NCBI RefSeq assembly: GCF_001570565.1
Contig: NZ_BBXE01000022.1
Span: 1 to 64,000 of the forward strand
Direction of reading: 5' to 3'
From: Herbidospora yilanensis
Lineage (GTDB): Bacteria; Actinomycetota; Actinomycetes; Streptosporangiales; Streptosporangiaceae
DNA: 64,000 nucleotides
The stretch's first letter is position 1. Every line of letters begins with the position of its first letter. Made by a program: the position numbers and the translations under genes. The notes under the pieces were generated by a model that saw nothing but the letters and a program-made list of their open reading frames with translations, was not told the origin of the DNA and did not search any database. Of the stretch, positions 1-8,268 are shown piece by piece.

Positions 1-354
1 ACGATGACGGAGATCATCCGCATCGTCGACCTGATGCTGGCGCAGGTGGACGCCCGCCTGAAGGACCGGGACATGGGCCTGGAGCTGACCCCGGCCGCCA
101 AGCAGGTGCTCGCCGACCGGGGTTACGACCCGGTGCTCGGCGCTCGCCCGCTCCGTCGCACGATCCAGCGTGAGCTGGAGGACTCGTTGTCGGAGAAGAT
201 CCTCTACGGCGAGCTGCGCCCCGGCCAGGTCGTCAAGGTCGACGTCGAGGGTGAGGGCGAGGCCGCCAAGTTCACCTTCGTCGGCGAGGCGAAGGCCGAA
301 GGTGTTCCCGACAGCGCCGCCGCGATCGTCGACGCGATCACCAAGGGCGCGTAG
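1..354 (+). CDS. clpC: ATP-dependent Clp protease ATP-binding subunit ClpC (C-terminal end only)
   Basis: The gene enters from the left edge in frame 1 and only the last 117 codons are present. The product is the C-terminal D2 small domain of a Hsp100/ClpC unfoldase, which feeds substrates to the ClpP protease in the cytoplasm. The family motif GYDPVLGARPLRRTIQRE (about 35 residues after the first internal Met) is the classic sensor-2 region, and the adjacent DSLSEKILYGEL segment is typical of ClpC/ClpB. The tail after about residue 85 is short and polar, as in actinobacterial ClpC. A strong intrinsic-type hairpin follows at 370-404. Assignment to ClpC rather than ClpB rests on the short tail and is good but not absolute. 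Confidence 0.9.
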   Translation, partial: TMTEIIRIVDLMLAQVDARLKDRDMGLELTPAAKQVLADRGYDPVLGARPLRRTIQRELEDSLSEKILYGELRPGQVVKVDVEGEGEAAKFTFVGEAKAEGVPDSAAAIVDAITKGA

Positions 355-369
355 GCCACACGGTTCACC

Positions 370-404
370 AGCGGGCCGTCCCTCCGGGGGCGGCCCGCTG
401 TTTT
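370..404 (+). terminator. Intrinsic terminator after clpC
   Basis: A 10-bp perfect stem (AGCGGGCCG at 370-378 pairing with CGGCCCGCT at 391-399) encloses a 12-nt loop and is followed by TTTT at 401-404. It lies 16 bp after the clpC stop codon. Confidence 0.85.
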
Positions 405-452
405 ACGTTCACGTCACAACTGGGTGAAGTTACGTGGCAGCGCCACCAAAGG

Positions 453-473
453 TAGTACTACACTGCGTAGAGC
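453..473. promoter_or_regulatory. BlaI/MecI-like palindrome upstream of the EboE-like gene
   Basis: CTACACTGCGTAG (458-470) inside TAGTACTACACTGCGTAGAG resembles the TACTACA-N-TGTAGTA operators of the BlaI/MecI family. It sits about 170 bp upstream of the gene at 639 in an otherwise gene-free stretch (405-638). In the rest of that stretch I see only short GC-rich inverted repeats around 517-550. The match is imperfect on the right arm and no BlaI-type regulator is encoded in the window, so the assignment is tentative. Confidence 0.35.
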
Positions 474-638
474 GAAGGGACGTCCTCCTGCAGGCGTACC
501 TCCGAATCAACTGCGGGGTGGACGCTCCGGAGTGCCGTACGACGGCATGCTCTGGAATCCCGGCGTCCCGGGACTCAGGGCCCATGCGATCAGGACAACT
601 GACATGGGTGGATCTGAGTCGGACCTTTGGAGGCATCG

Positions 639-1556
639 ATGCGGCTGCGCCACGACGACGGAACCGTCGTCCACCTGGCCTACAACGCGGGCGTTCACCC
701 GGCGGAAGATCTGGAGAACCTGATCGCCCACCTGACCCGCTACGCCGTGCCGGTCCGGAAGAAACTCGGCGTCGACCGGCTCGGCATCGGCCTCTGGCTG
801 GCGCCCACGGTCGCCGACCACCTCGTCTCCGACCGGATCGAGCTGGTCCGCCTCCGGCGGTCGCTGGAGGAACGCGGCCTGGAGGTGGTGAGCCTCAACG
901 GAACCGGAGGCCGCCACCAGGAGACGCCCGGCCCCGACTGGGCCAAGCCGGAGCGCTACCGCTACACGATGTCGCTGGCCAAGATCCTCGCCTTCCTGCT
1001 GCCGGACGACGTCCGGTTCGGCTCGATCTCCACCATCCCGATCGGCTGGCGCCGCGACTGGCCCGCCGACCTGCACGCCATCGCCTCCCGCCGGCTGGAG
1101 CGCCTGTCCCGGGAGCTGCGCGGGATCTACAGCGTGACCGGCAAGCACATCCGGGTCGGCTTCGAGCCGTGGCCCGGCTGCGTGCTCGAAACGACCGAGC
1201 AGGCGCTGGAGCGGGTCTGCGGCATCGACTCCGAACACCTGGGCGTGTGCCTGGACGCCTGTCATTTGACCTGTGGCGGCGCGGAGGAGGCCGGAAAGGC
1301 TCTCCTCGGTCTGGCGCAGGCGGGGGCGCCTGTCGTCAAACTGGGGCACGTACACAACAACATGGACGAGATCCCCAACACGCTCAACGCGCTTTTGTCG
1401 GGCGCGGTCCACGGCAGCGCCCACCTTGAGGTCGAGGCCCACGAGTGGGTCGCCCCGAAGACCAAGGGCCCGGCCGCCCTGGTGGCCCGCCTGGCCGACG
1501 ACCTCGACTGGACCAGACGCAACCTGACGGCGTTGGGCCTCAAACTCGCCGCCTGA
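639..1556 (+). CDS. EboE-like TIM-barrel (sugar phosphate isomerase/epimerase-like) protein
   Basis: This encodes a 305-aa cytoplasmic protein. The N-terminal HLAYNAGVHPAEDLENLIAHL segment and later GSISTIPIGW resemble EboE, the TIM-barrel member of the ebo gene set (edge-cell/metabolite-traffic cluster) known from cyanobacteria and many other bacteria. Barrel-type acidic and His positions are visible in EPWPG, CLDACHL and KLGHVHNN. ATG at 639 is chosen because TTTGGAGG lies 6 nt upstream; a TTG at 627 in the same frame has no ribosome-binding site. EboE proteins are usually somewhat longer. None of the other ebo genes (eboA-D) are adjacent, so this is an orphan copy or a relative with a different job. 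Substrate is unknown. Confidence 0.7.
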   Translation: MRLRHDDGTVVHLAYNAGVHPAEDLENLIAHLTRYAVPVRKKLGVDRLGIGLWLAPTVADHLVSDRIELVRLRRSLEERGLEVVSLNGTGGRHQETPGPDWAKPERYRYTMSLAKILAFLLPDDVRFGSISTIPIGWRRDWPADLHAIASRRLERLSRELRGIYSVTGKHIRVGFEPWPGCVLETTEQALERVCGIDSEHLGVCLDACHLTCGGAEEAGKALLGLAQAGAPVVKLGHVHNNMDEIPNTLNALLSGAVHGSAHLEVEAHEWVAPKTKGPAALVARLADDLDWTRRNLTALGLKLAA

Positions 1557-1574
1557 CCCTCCCGAGAGGTTTCC

Positions 1575-2039
1575 GTGCCGCCGAACCTCGACGCTTATGT
1601 GTGGGTGGCCGATCCGCGGCCGAGCCTGCTCGGCGGGTTCATCGCGCGCTACGCGGCCGAAGACGGGCACAGCGCGCGTTATCTGTTGGCGTTTCGGCGT
1701 GCCTACGTCTTAGGAGCGGCCGACGGCGACGACTGGGCGGTGCTCGACGAACTGCGTACCGGCGACGGTTCGTTCACCTTGTACCTCAAGGGCCGGGGGC
1801 CACACGGCCCGATCATCGCCTTCACCGACGAAGGCGCCGTTGTTCTCGGCCTCAGCGTGCACGCCGCAGACGATCTCCACACGGTGATCGCCCAGGCGGA
1901 GGAGCTTCTCGATCGTCTCCGCGAGGAACTCTCCGCAGAGGCGGGGATCGCGGGCGTCGAGCTGCCGCCGCCCCGCAACCGTGCCGAGTGGCACGAGCAG
2001 GACCCCATGGTGCTGCTGCGCTTCCCGGATCCCGCCTGA
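1575..2039 (+). CDS. Hypothetical protein (154 aa)
   Basis: Starts with GTG at 1575, preceded by GAGAGG at 1564-1569, only 18 bp after the EboE-like stop, so it is probably cotranscribed. The product is a small mixed alpha/beta soluble protein with no signal peptide or membrane segment. Segments such as SARYLLAFRRAYVLG and GPIIAFTDEGAVVLGLSVH suggest a compact beta-rich fold with a C-terminal amphipathic helix (AEELLDRLREEL). I do not recognise the family. It converges with mutY, the stop codons being 16 bp apart. Confidence 0.7.
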   Translation: MPPNLDAYVWVADPRPSLLGGFIARYAAEDGHSARYLLAFRRAYVLGAADGDDWAVLDELRTGDGSFTLYLKGRGPHGPIIAFTDEGAVVLGLSVHAADDLHTVIAQAEELLDRLREELSAEAGIAGVELPPPRNRAEWHEQDPMVLLRFPDPA

Positions 2040-2055
2040 GGAACGTCGGGTCAGG

Positions 2056-2922
2056 TCAGCCGGGCAGGGCGTAGAGGTCGTCGTCGACCAGTTCGGCCAA
2101 GCCGTCGGCGAGTAGGCCGTCCAGGGCGCGTTCTCGCTGGACCGAATCGGCCCACACCGCGTCGAGCAGCGCCTTCTCCACCGGACCCGGCGCGTCGCGC
2201 AGGACGGCCAGCAGGCGGCCGCGGCACTGGCGGTCGGTGCCGGCGTAGGTCTGGCCCTTGCGCTCCGGGCCGTCGTGGGCGGGCTTTCCGGCCAGCAGCC
2301 AGGCGCAGCGGGAGGCGACCGGGCAGTCGGCGCAGCGGGGAGAGCGGGCGGTGCAGACGAGGGCGCCCAGTTCCATCACCGCGACGGCCCAGCGGGGGGC
2401 GCCGACCGGGGGGATCAGCGACTCGGCCAGGCGCTTCTCCGGGGTGGTCGTCGCCTTGGGGGGATATTCCTCGCCGCGGATCGTGCGGGCCAGGACCCGG
2501 CGGACGTTCGTGTCGAGGACCGCGTGGCTCTTCCCGTAGGCGAAGCTGGCGACCGCGGCGGCCGTGTAGTCGCCGATGCCGGGGAGGGTGCGGAGTTCGT
2601 CGTAGGTGGCGGGGACCGTACCGGCGAAATCGGCGGTGATCGCCTTGGCGCAGGCGTGCAGGTTCAGCGCCCGCCGGGGGTAGCCGAGGCGGCCCCAGTG
2701 CCGCACCGCCTCGCCCGGCGCCTCTTTGGCCAGGGCCTCGGGGGTCGGCCAGCGGGCCATCCACTCCTCCCAGATCGGGAGCACACGCACCACGGGCGTC
2801 TGCTGGAGCATGATCTCGCTGACCAGGATGCCCCACGGGGTCGCCTCGGGGCGGCGCCAGGGGAGGTCGCGGTTGTGCTCGGCATACCAGTCGAGGATGG
2901 GGGAGTGAAGCGGATGAGCCAC
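2056..2922 (-). CDS. mutY: A/G-specific adenine glycosylase MutY
   Basis: Base-excision repair glycosylase that removes adenine mispaired with 8-oxoguanine. The 288-aa protein has the HhH-GPD core: the catalytic Glu36 in SEIMLQQT, the hairpin LPGIGDYTAAAV (113-124), and catalytic Asp137 in DTNVRR. The Fe-S cluster loop is complete (Cys190, Cys197, Cys200, Cys206, spacing C-X6-C-X2-C-X5-C). The C-terminal region is short and lacks the full MutT-like 8-oxoG recognition domain of E. coli MutY, a common actinobacterial form. ATG start. It is divergent from the membrane protein at 2994, with 71 bp between them. Confidence 0.95.
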   Translation of the reverse strand: MAHPLHSPILDWYAEHNRDLPWRRPEATPWGILVSEIMLQQTPVVRVLPIWEEWMARWPTPEALAKEAPGEAVRHWGRLGYPRRALNLHACAKAITADFAGTVPATYDELRTLPGIGDYTAAAVASFAYGKSHAVLDTNVRRVLARTIRGEEYPPKATTTPEKRLAESLIPPVGAPRWAVAVMELGALVCTARSPRCADCPVASRCAWLLAGKPAHDGPERKGQTYAGTDRQCRGRLLAVLRDAPGPVEKALLDAVWADSVQRERALDGLLADGLAELVDDDLYALPG

Positions 2923-2993
2923 GTTTCCGCACTGTAGTTGACCTCGCTCCCCGGCGAGGCGCGTCCGCCGAGACCATCAGGTCTATTAATACT

Positions 2994-3671
2994 GTGAGTA
3001 TGGATCCGGACACCTTCCGTGGTGAGGTAGTCGAGGGCCCGGACGTCTACTGGCGGCGCCGAGTGCTGGTGCTGACCGGCGTGCTCGTCGTGGGGGCCGT
3101 AATCGCCTGGGCCTTCACGAGTGGCCCCGACACGCCGCTGGCCGGCGCCGCTCCCGCCAAGGGCGGGTCCGACGCGCTGATCGTCTCGCTGCCCTCACCA
3201 CCCGCCCCAAGCCCTTCTTCCTCCGGTACGCCCACGCCGTCTGCCACCCCGACGCCGTCGCGCGCCCCGGCGAAACGCGAGAGCGGCACCTGTAATCCGA
3301 AGGACCTGGTCGTCAACCTGACCGCCGGCCGCGAGATCTACACCGGCGCCGACCGCCCCGGGTTCATGCTGACCGTCGTCAACACGGCCAAGACCCCGTG
3401 CAAGGTCGACGTCGGCCCCCGGGCCCTGGAGATGCGCATCACCTCGGGCCCGGCCCGCATCTGGTCGACCGCCGACTGCGTCAGCGGCTCAGGCGTCGAC
3501 CGCCAAACCCTGAAGCGCGGCATCCCCTACGTCCGCTCGATCGAATGGGACCGCAACCGCTCAGGCGAAAGCTGCACCACAAGATCAAGCGTGGCCGGCA
3601 AAGGCACCTACGTGGCAATAGCCAGGTCAGGCAGCCTACGCAGCAAGAAGAACGTCTTCCACCTGAGATAA
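2994..3671 (+). CDS. Membrane-anchored extracytoplasmic protein, Pro/Ser/Thr-rich linker
   Basis: 225 aa. A single transmembrane segment (about residues 22-41) follows the basic stretch WRRR, giving an N-in, C-out topology. A low-complexity Pro/Ser/Thr linker follows (about 66-92), then a C-terminal beta-rich domain of about 130 aa with four cysteines (CNPKD, CKVDV, DCVSG, SCTTR) that could form two disulfides outside the cell. The sequence reads GTG AGT ATG, so the start is GTG at 2994 or ATG at 3000. No ribosome-binding site is seen, and TATTAA at about 2983-2988 could be a -10 box for a leaderless mRNA. The gene sits next to mutY and disA, but no functional link is evident. Confidence 0.8.
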   Translation: MSMDPDTFRGEVVEGPDVYWRRRVLVLTGVLVVGAVIAWAFTSGPDTPLAGAAPAKGGSDALIVSLPSPPAPSPSSSGTPTPSATPTPSRAPAKRESGTCNPKDLVVNLTAGREIYTGADRPGFMLTVVNTAKTPCKVDVGPRALEMRITSGPARIWSTADCVSGSGVDRQTLKRGIPYVRSIEWDRNRSGESCTTRSSVAGKGTYVAIARSGSLRSKKNVFHLR

Positions 3672-3685
3672 GTCGTATGGCCCGC

Positions 3686-3831
3686 GAGGGCGCGCCCCCG
3701 TCTGGACTGAGGAGCGCAGGAGAGCGAAGCGAACCGGAGTGACGAGGGAAGACGGGGGCTGGAGGCGCCCGAGCCCCCGCGCCGGAGGCGCGGCGATCAA
3801 ACAGGCCCGAGCCGCCGCGCCGGAGGCGCGG
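3686..3831. repeat. Dispersed structured repeat, copy 1
   Basis: Nested inverted repeats: outer stem GGGCGC (3688-3693) with GCGCCC (3765-3770), and inner stem GCCCCCGTC (3694-3702) with GACGGGGGC (3751-3759). These enclose a 48-nt core containing GAGAGCGAAGCGAAC. The unit is followed by two GGA-loop hairpins of CCGCGCC/GGCGCGG (3777-3793 and 3815-3831). A second copy lies at 17416-17527 with the same 48-nt spacing and compensatory changes in the inner stem. It lies between the convergent gene ends 3671 and 3836, so the last hairpins may also terminate disA. Confidence 0.85.
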
Positions 3832-3835
3832 CAAT

Positions 3836-4921
3836 CTACACGTATCGTTCCAAGATCGAGGACTCGGCCAGGCGGGACAGGCCCTCCCGCACGCTGCGGG
3901 CTCTCGTCTCGCCCACCCCGCCGACCATCTGCAGATCGACGATGCTGGCGGCCAGGAGCTTCTGCAGACCGCCGAAGTGGTCGACCAAACGGTTGACGAT
4001 CGACGCCGGCAGGCGGGGCACCCGGGCCAGCAGGCGGAACCCCCGGGGGCTCACGGGCGAGTCGAGGGCCTCGGGGCCGGTGCTGCCGAGGATGGCCGCC
4101 ACTCGTGACAGGTCGAGCAGGTCGGTGGAGCTCAGGTCGTCGAGCTCGCGGAGGGCGTCGCTGAAGCCGCGCTGCTTGGGGCCGAGGGCGTCGGGCAGGT
4201 AGTCGCGGACGATGAACGCGCGGTCGTCTTCGACCCCGGCGACCAGTTCGTCGAGCTGCAGGGAGATCAGGCGGCCGTCGGTGCCGAGTTCGACGACGTA
4301 GCCCTCGATCTCGCGGGCGATGCGCCGGACCATCTCCATGCGCTGCACGGCGGCGACCATGTCGCGCACGGTGACCAGGTCTTCGATCTCCAGCGCGGAA
4401 AGGGTGCCGGAGACCTCGTCGAGGCGCATCTTGTAGCGCTCAAGGGTGGCCAGCGCCTGGTTGGCCTTCGACAGGATCGCGGCCGACTCTTCGAGCACGT
4501 GTCTGACACCGTCGAGGTAGACGGCGATGATGCGCATGGATTTGCTGATCGCGACGACCGGGTAGCCGGTCTGGCGGGCGACCCGCTGGGCGGTGCGGTG
4601 GCGGGTGCCCGACTCGTCGGTGGGCACGCCGGGATCGGGAACCAGGTGGACGGCCGCCCGGAGGATGCGGTGATCACCCTCGCCGAGCACGATCGCGCCG
4701 TCCATCTTGGCGAGTTCCCGCAGGCCCGTGGCGGTGAACTCGACGTTGAGCTGGAACCCTCCGGTGCACAGCTCTTCGACGGTCGGGTCGTATCCGAGCA
4801 CGATCAGACCGCCGGTATGGCCCCGGAGGATGCGCTCGAGCCCGTCGCGCAACATGGTTCCCGGGGCGAGCGTCGCCAGGACGGCGCGCCTGCGCTCGTC
4901 GGCTTGTTTGTCGTTTTGCAC
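3836..4921 (-). CDS. disA: DNA integrity scanning diadenylate cyclase DisA
   Basis: Makes cyclic di-AMP from two ATP and scans DNA for branched structures. The 361-aa protein has the DAC domain at the N-terminus, with the diagnostic D74-G75-A76 and G-T-R107-H108-R109 motifs, a central helical spine (about 150-300) and a C-terminal HhH DNA-binding region ([18 protein letters not shown]). Length matches actinobacterial DisA. It lies 60 bp downstream of radA on the same strand, the usual radA-disA pair; RadA is known to interact with DisA and restrain it in Bacillus. ATG start at 4921. Confidence 0.97.
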   Translation of the reverse strand: MQNDKQADERRRAVLATLAPGTMLRDGLERILRGHTGGLIVLGYDPTVEELCTGGFQLNVEFTATGLRELAKMDGAIVLGEGDHRILRAAVHLVPDPGVPTDESGTRHRTAQRVARQTGYPVVAISKSMRIIAVYLDGVRHVLEESAAILSKANQALATLERYKMRLDEVSGTLSALEIEDLVTVRDMVAAVQRMEMVRRIAREIEGYVVELGTDGRLISLQLDELVAGVEDDRAFIVRDYLPDALGPKQRGFSDALRELDDLSSTDLLDLSRVAAILGSTGPEALDSPVSPRGFRLLARVPRLPASIVNRLVDHFGGLQKLLAASIVDLQMVGGVGETRARSVREGLSRLAESSILERYV

Positions 4922-4980
4922 GTAAGTGACCCCCGCTGGTTCACACGGCTAGTACGCAGTTTACCGACGTAACCGGCTCC

Positions 4981-6414
4981 TCACCGGATGTGTGTCAGAG
5001 CGTCCCAGACGTTCTCCGCCTCGGTGACGGTGAACCCGGGGGCGAAGGTGGAGGTGCGCAGCGGTTCGCGGACGGCCACGACCTCACCGCGCCGGCTTCT
5101 CGGCGCGGGGTCGAGGCGGGGCGGGGTGACGACCTCCATCGAGCCGGCCGGGACCAGCGCGCGGGTGAAGCCCAGGCGGGCGGCCTCGGCGAGGCGGCGG
5201 CGGACCTCCCGGACCGGGCGCAGCTCTCCGGCCAGCCCGACCTCGCCCATCGCGATCAGGCCTTGGGGGAGCGGGTTGTCTCCGGCGGCGCTGACGACCG
5301 AGAGCATCAGGGCCAGGTCGACGGCCGGGTCGGTGAGGCGGATGCCGCCGACGGTGGCGGTGAAGACGTCACAGCGGCCGATCTTGGCGTTGAGGCGGCG
5401 CTCCATGACGGCCAGGACCATCGCGACGCGGTAGGAGTCGAGGCCGGAGGAGGTGCGCCGGGGCTGGGGGGCCTCGGTGGGGCCGACGAGGGCCTGGAGT
5501 TCGGCGGGGATGGGGCGGGTGCCCTCGATCGTCACGGTCACGCAGGTGCCCGGCACGGGTTCGGGGTGGCGGGAGACGAAAAGGCCGCTCGGGTCGGTGA
5601 TGCCGGTGATGCCCTTCTCATGGAGGTCGAAGCAGCCGACCTCTTCGATCGGGCCGAACCTGTTCTTGATCGCCCGGACCATGCGCAGCCGCGAGTTGCG
5701 GTCACCCTCGAAGTGGAGGACGACGTCGACGAGGTGTTCCAGCACACGCGGCCCGGCGATCGAGCCGTCTTTGGTGACGTGGCCGACCAGGACGGTCGCC
5801 ATGCCGCGCTCCTTGGCCAGCCGGACCAGGTTCCCGGCGACCTCGCGGACCTGGGTGACCCCGCCCGGCACGCCGGTCGCCTCGGTGGAGCCGATGGTCT
5901 GGACCGAGTCGACGATCAGCAGCTTCGGGTTGACGCGCTCGACGTGGGTGACCAGGGCGCCCAGATCGGTCTCGGCGGCCAGGTAGAGGTGGTCGACCAC
6001 GGCGCCGATTCGGTCGGCCCGCATGCGCACCTGCGAAGCGGACTCCTCACCGGTCACATAGAGCACGGTCTCGCGCCGCCCGGCATGGGCCGCAGCCTCA
6101 AGCAGCAGCGTCGACTTGCCGATGCCCGGCTCCCCGGCCAGCAGCACCACCGCGCCGGGCACCAGCCCGCCCCCGAGCACCCGGTCGAGCTCGCTCACCC
6201 CGGTCGGCCTGGCATGGGCGACCTCGGCCTTGACCTGCCCGATCGGGATGGCCGGCGAGGTGATCGCGCCCGCCTTGACCTCGGTCACCCCGGCCCGGAC
6301 CCCGGCCTCTTCGACCGTGCCCCACGCCTGGCACTCCCCGCACCGGCCGACCCATTTGACGGTCACCCAGCCGCACTCGCCACACCGATAGGACACCTTG
6401 GTCGCTTTAGCCAC
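4981..6414 (-). CDS. radA: DNA repair protein RadA (branch-migration ATPase)
   Basis: RecA-like ATPase that processes recombination intermediates. From the GTG at 6414 the protein is 477 aa and begins with the family N-terminus MAKATKVSYRCGECGW. It has a C4 zinc finger (Cys11, Cys14, Cys25, Cys28), Walker A GEPGIGKST, the RadA-specific KNRFG motif (in AIKNRFGPIEEVG) and a C-terminal Lon-protease-like domain. An in-frame GTG at 6465 would add 17 residues unlike the family. Neither start has a clear ribosome-binding site, so the start is by homology. It is the first gene of the radA-disA pair. Confidence 0.95.
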   Translation of the reverse strand: MAKATKVSYRCGECGWVTVKWVGRCGECQAWGTVEEAGVRAGVTEVKAGAITSPAIPIGQVKAEVAHARPTGVSELDRVLGGGLVPGAVVLLAGEPGIGKSTLLLEAAAHAGRRETVLYVTGEESASQVRMRADRIGAVVDHLYLAAETDLGALVTHVERVNPKLLIVDSVQTIGSTEATGVPGGVTQVREVAGNLVRLAKERGMATVLVGHVTKDGSIAGPRVLEHLVDVVLHFEGDRNSRLRMVRAIKNRFGPIEEVGCFDLHEKGITGITDPSGLFVSRHPEPVPGTCVTVTIEGTRPIPAELQALVGPTEAPQPRRTSSGLDSYRVAMVLAVMERRLNAKIGRCDVFTATVGGIRLTDPAVDLALMLSVVSAAGDNPLPQGLIAMGEVGLAGELRPVREVRRRLAEAARLGFTRALVPAGSMEVVTPPRLDPAPRSRRGEVVAVREPLRTSTFAPGFTVTEAENVWDALTHIR

Positions 6415-6538
6415 GAGCCGCAGGCTACCGGCGCCCCCCGACAGATTCGGCAACCGCAACGTCACCGGCCACCCGCACGGGGCCTCTCTTACCAGCGTCC
6501 GGGGGTGAGCTCGCGCGAATCAGGAAAGCTCCGCTTCC

Positions 6539-6673
6539 GCTGAGCAGAGCGACCGTCTCAGAACGCTGGGCAGAGCGCGCGGTCATGCCGGGACGCTGAG
6601 CAGGGTGGTCATGTCGGGACGCTGAGCAGGGCGGCCATCTCAAGACGGTCAGAAGAGCCGCCATCTCAGGATG
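6539..6673. repeat. Degenerate 26-bp tandem repeat array overlapping the 3' end of a methyltransferase gene
   Basis: Five imperfect units start at 6539, 6565, 6595, 6621 and 6647. They have the general form GCTGAGCAG-RG-YGGYCATSTC followed by RRGAC. Spacing is 26 bp, except 30 bp for the second unit. The last unit overlaps the stop codon and final codons of the methyltransferase (6649-6673), as if the gene 3' end had been duplicated downstream. Confidence 0.75.
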
Positions 6674-7347
6674 TTCGGGTAGGCGATTTCCAGGCCCTCG
6701 GTCTCGGCGATGGCCGCCCTCGCGACCGTGTGGGCGAACTCGATCTTCAGGACCGCTTCCAGGTCGGCGCGGCGTTCGAAGACCATCCGCAGGTCGAGTT
6801 CCTGCCGGGACCACCCCTGCCGGGCCCAGAAGGCCTCCACGGCCTCCGGTGAGTAGGTCGGCACCGTTGCCGAGAACCAGCGTCCGAACGAGCCCCGTGT
6901 CGCGTCCAGGTCGACGATGAAGGCCGCGCCGCCCTTTCGCAGGACCCGTGACAACTCGGCCAGGCCCGGTTCGCAGCCGGGGCCGAAGAAGTAGGCCCAG
7001 CGGGCCATCGCCACGTCGACCGAGTGGTCGGGGAGGGGGATCTCCTGGGCGGTCGCCGTGTGAACCGTCACGTTCGGCACGCGGGCGCAGCGGCGGCGGG
7101 CGAGGGCGGCCAGGTCGCCGTGGGGTTCGACGCCGATCACCGACGACGCCTCCAGGGCGAGGCCGGGCAGGTGGTAGCCGGTGCCGCAGCCGATGTCGAG
7201 GACGGTGGCGCCGGTCCACGGGCGGAGGGCGCGCATGGCCGACTCGACCTGCCGGTCGGGGTCGACCGCGTGGTTCTCCAGCTCGTAGACGGCGGGGGTG
7301 TTCCAGATGTTGGGGCTCGGCACGGCGCCCTTGACGATGCTGGCCAT
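6649..7347 (-). CDS. Class I SAM-dependent methyltransferase
   Basis: 232 aa, soluble. The Rossmann methyltransferase motif I VLDIGCGTGYHLPG (about residues 49-62), the acidic end of strand 2 (VIGVEPHG) and motif II ENH-type IPLPDHSVDVAMARWAYFF are all clear. The domain resembles the UbiE/Coq5-like methyltransferase_11 group. ATG start at 7347; it is divergent from the isomerase-like gene at 7455, with a short shared promoter region. Methyl acceptor unknown. The gene end is embedded in a tandem repeat array. Confidence 0.85.
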   Translation of the reverse strand: MASIVKGAVPSPNIWNTPAVYELENHAVDPDRQVESAMRALRPWTGATVLDIGCGTGYHLPGLALEASSVIGVEPHGDLAALARRRCARVPNVTVHTATAQEIPLPDHSVDVAMARWAYFFGPGCEPGLAELSRVLRKGGAAFIVDLDATRGSFGRWFSATVPTYSPEAVEAFWARQGWSRQELDLRMVFERRADLEAVLKIEFAHTVARAAIAETEGLEIAYPNILRWRLF

Positions 7348-7454
7348 GACGCAACCCTAGGTTCGCCTCGACCGGACACGCGCCCGCTTAGGCTGGCAGG
7401 GTGAGCAAGAGTCGTGGCGAGCGTACATATATCGGAAGGAGCGAGGTCGTCCGG

Positions 7455-8255
7455 GTGCCCAATGCGAAGATCGCGTTGTCGACCGCATCGGTCTATCCCG
7501 AGCGAACCCCCGACGCCTTCGAGCTCGCGGCACGCCTGGGTTACGACGGCGTCGAGATCATGGTCGGGCAGGATCCGGTCAGTCAGGACGTCGACGTGCT
7601 CCAGCGTCTCCGCGACCACTACGAGCTGCCCATCCTCGCGATCCACGCGCCCTGTCTGCTGGTCACCCAGCGGGTGTGGGGCAAGGACCCGTGGCTCAAG
7701 CTGCGCAAGGCCCAGGCCGCCGCCGAGCGGCTGGGCGCCGGCACCGTCGTGGTGCATCCCCCTTTCCGCTGGCAGCGTGACTACGCCCGTGACTTCGAGA
7801 TCGGGCTGGCCCGCATGCGCGACGAGACCGACGTGGTCTTCGCGGTCGAGAACATGTTCCCCCTCCGGGCCCGGGGCAACGAGGTCGTGCCCTACTCACC
7901 CGACTGGAACCCCCTCGACTACGACTTCCCCAACGTCACCCTCGACCTGTCCCACACGGCGGTGTCCGGGTCGGACGCCATGGAGATGGCCACCAAGCTG
8001 GGCGACCGGCTGGCCCACCTTCATCTGGCCGACGGCGTCGGCACCACGAACAAGGACGAACACCTCGTACCGGGACGGGGCAACCAGCCCTGCGCTCCCA
8101 TGCTGGAGCGCCTCGCCAACGCGGGCTATGGTGGGCTGATCGTGCTGGAGATCAACACGCGGAGGGCGGCGACCCGCACCGAGCGGATCGACGACCTGGC
8201 CGAGGCGCTGGCCTTCGCCCGGCTCAACTTCGCCGCCTCGTCCGCGAGGAAATGA
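7455..8255 (+). CDS. Sugar phosphate isomerase/epimerase family protein (xylose-isomerase-like TIM barrel)
   Basis: 266 aa. The AP-endonuclease-2/xylose-isomerase-like barrel is shown by [35 protein letters not shown] at the N-terminus and by metal-ligand segments [29 protein letters not shown] and VLEINTR. These supply the usual Glu/Asp/His set for divalent metals. GTG at 7455 is preferred because GAGG lies 8 nt upstream; an upstream in-frame GTG at 7401 has a -10-like TAGGCT and would add 18 residues. It is followed 13 bp later by a methyltransferase. Substrate unknown; a sugar or inosose epimerase/isomerase is the general expectation. Confidence 0.8.
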   Translation: MPNAKIALSTASVYPERTPDAFELAARLGYDGVEIMVGQDPVSQDVDVLQRLRDHYELPILAIHAPCLLVTQRVWGKDPWLKLRKAQAAAERLGAGTVVVHPPFRWQRDYARDFEIGLARMRDETDVVFAVENMFPLRARGNEVVPYSPDWNPLDYDFPNVTLDLSHTAVSGSDAMEMATKLGDRLAHLHLADGVGTTNKDEHLVPGRGNQPCAPMLERLANAGYGGLIVLEINTRRAATRTERIDDLAEALAFARLNFAASSARK

Positions 8256-8268
8256 GCGCTACAACCCC

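Noticed and set aside
507-1670. Long minus-strand frame opposite the EboE-like gene
   Set aside because: It is a mirror of strong GC3 bias on the plus strand; its protein is Gly/Arg/Asp low-complexity with no recognisable motif.
4990-6543. Plus-strand 517-aa frame opposite radA
   Set aside because: Antisense shadow of radA, rich in Gly, Asp and Arg, with no domain.
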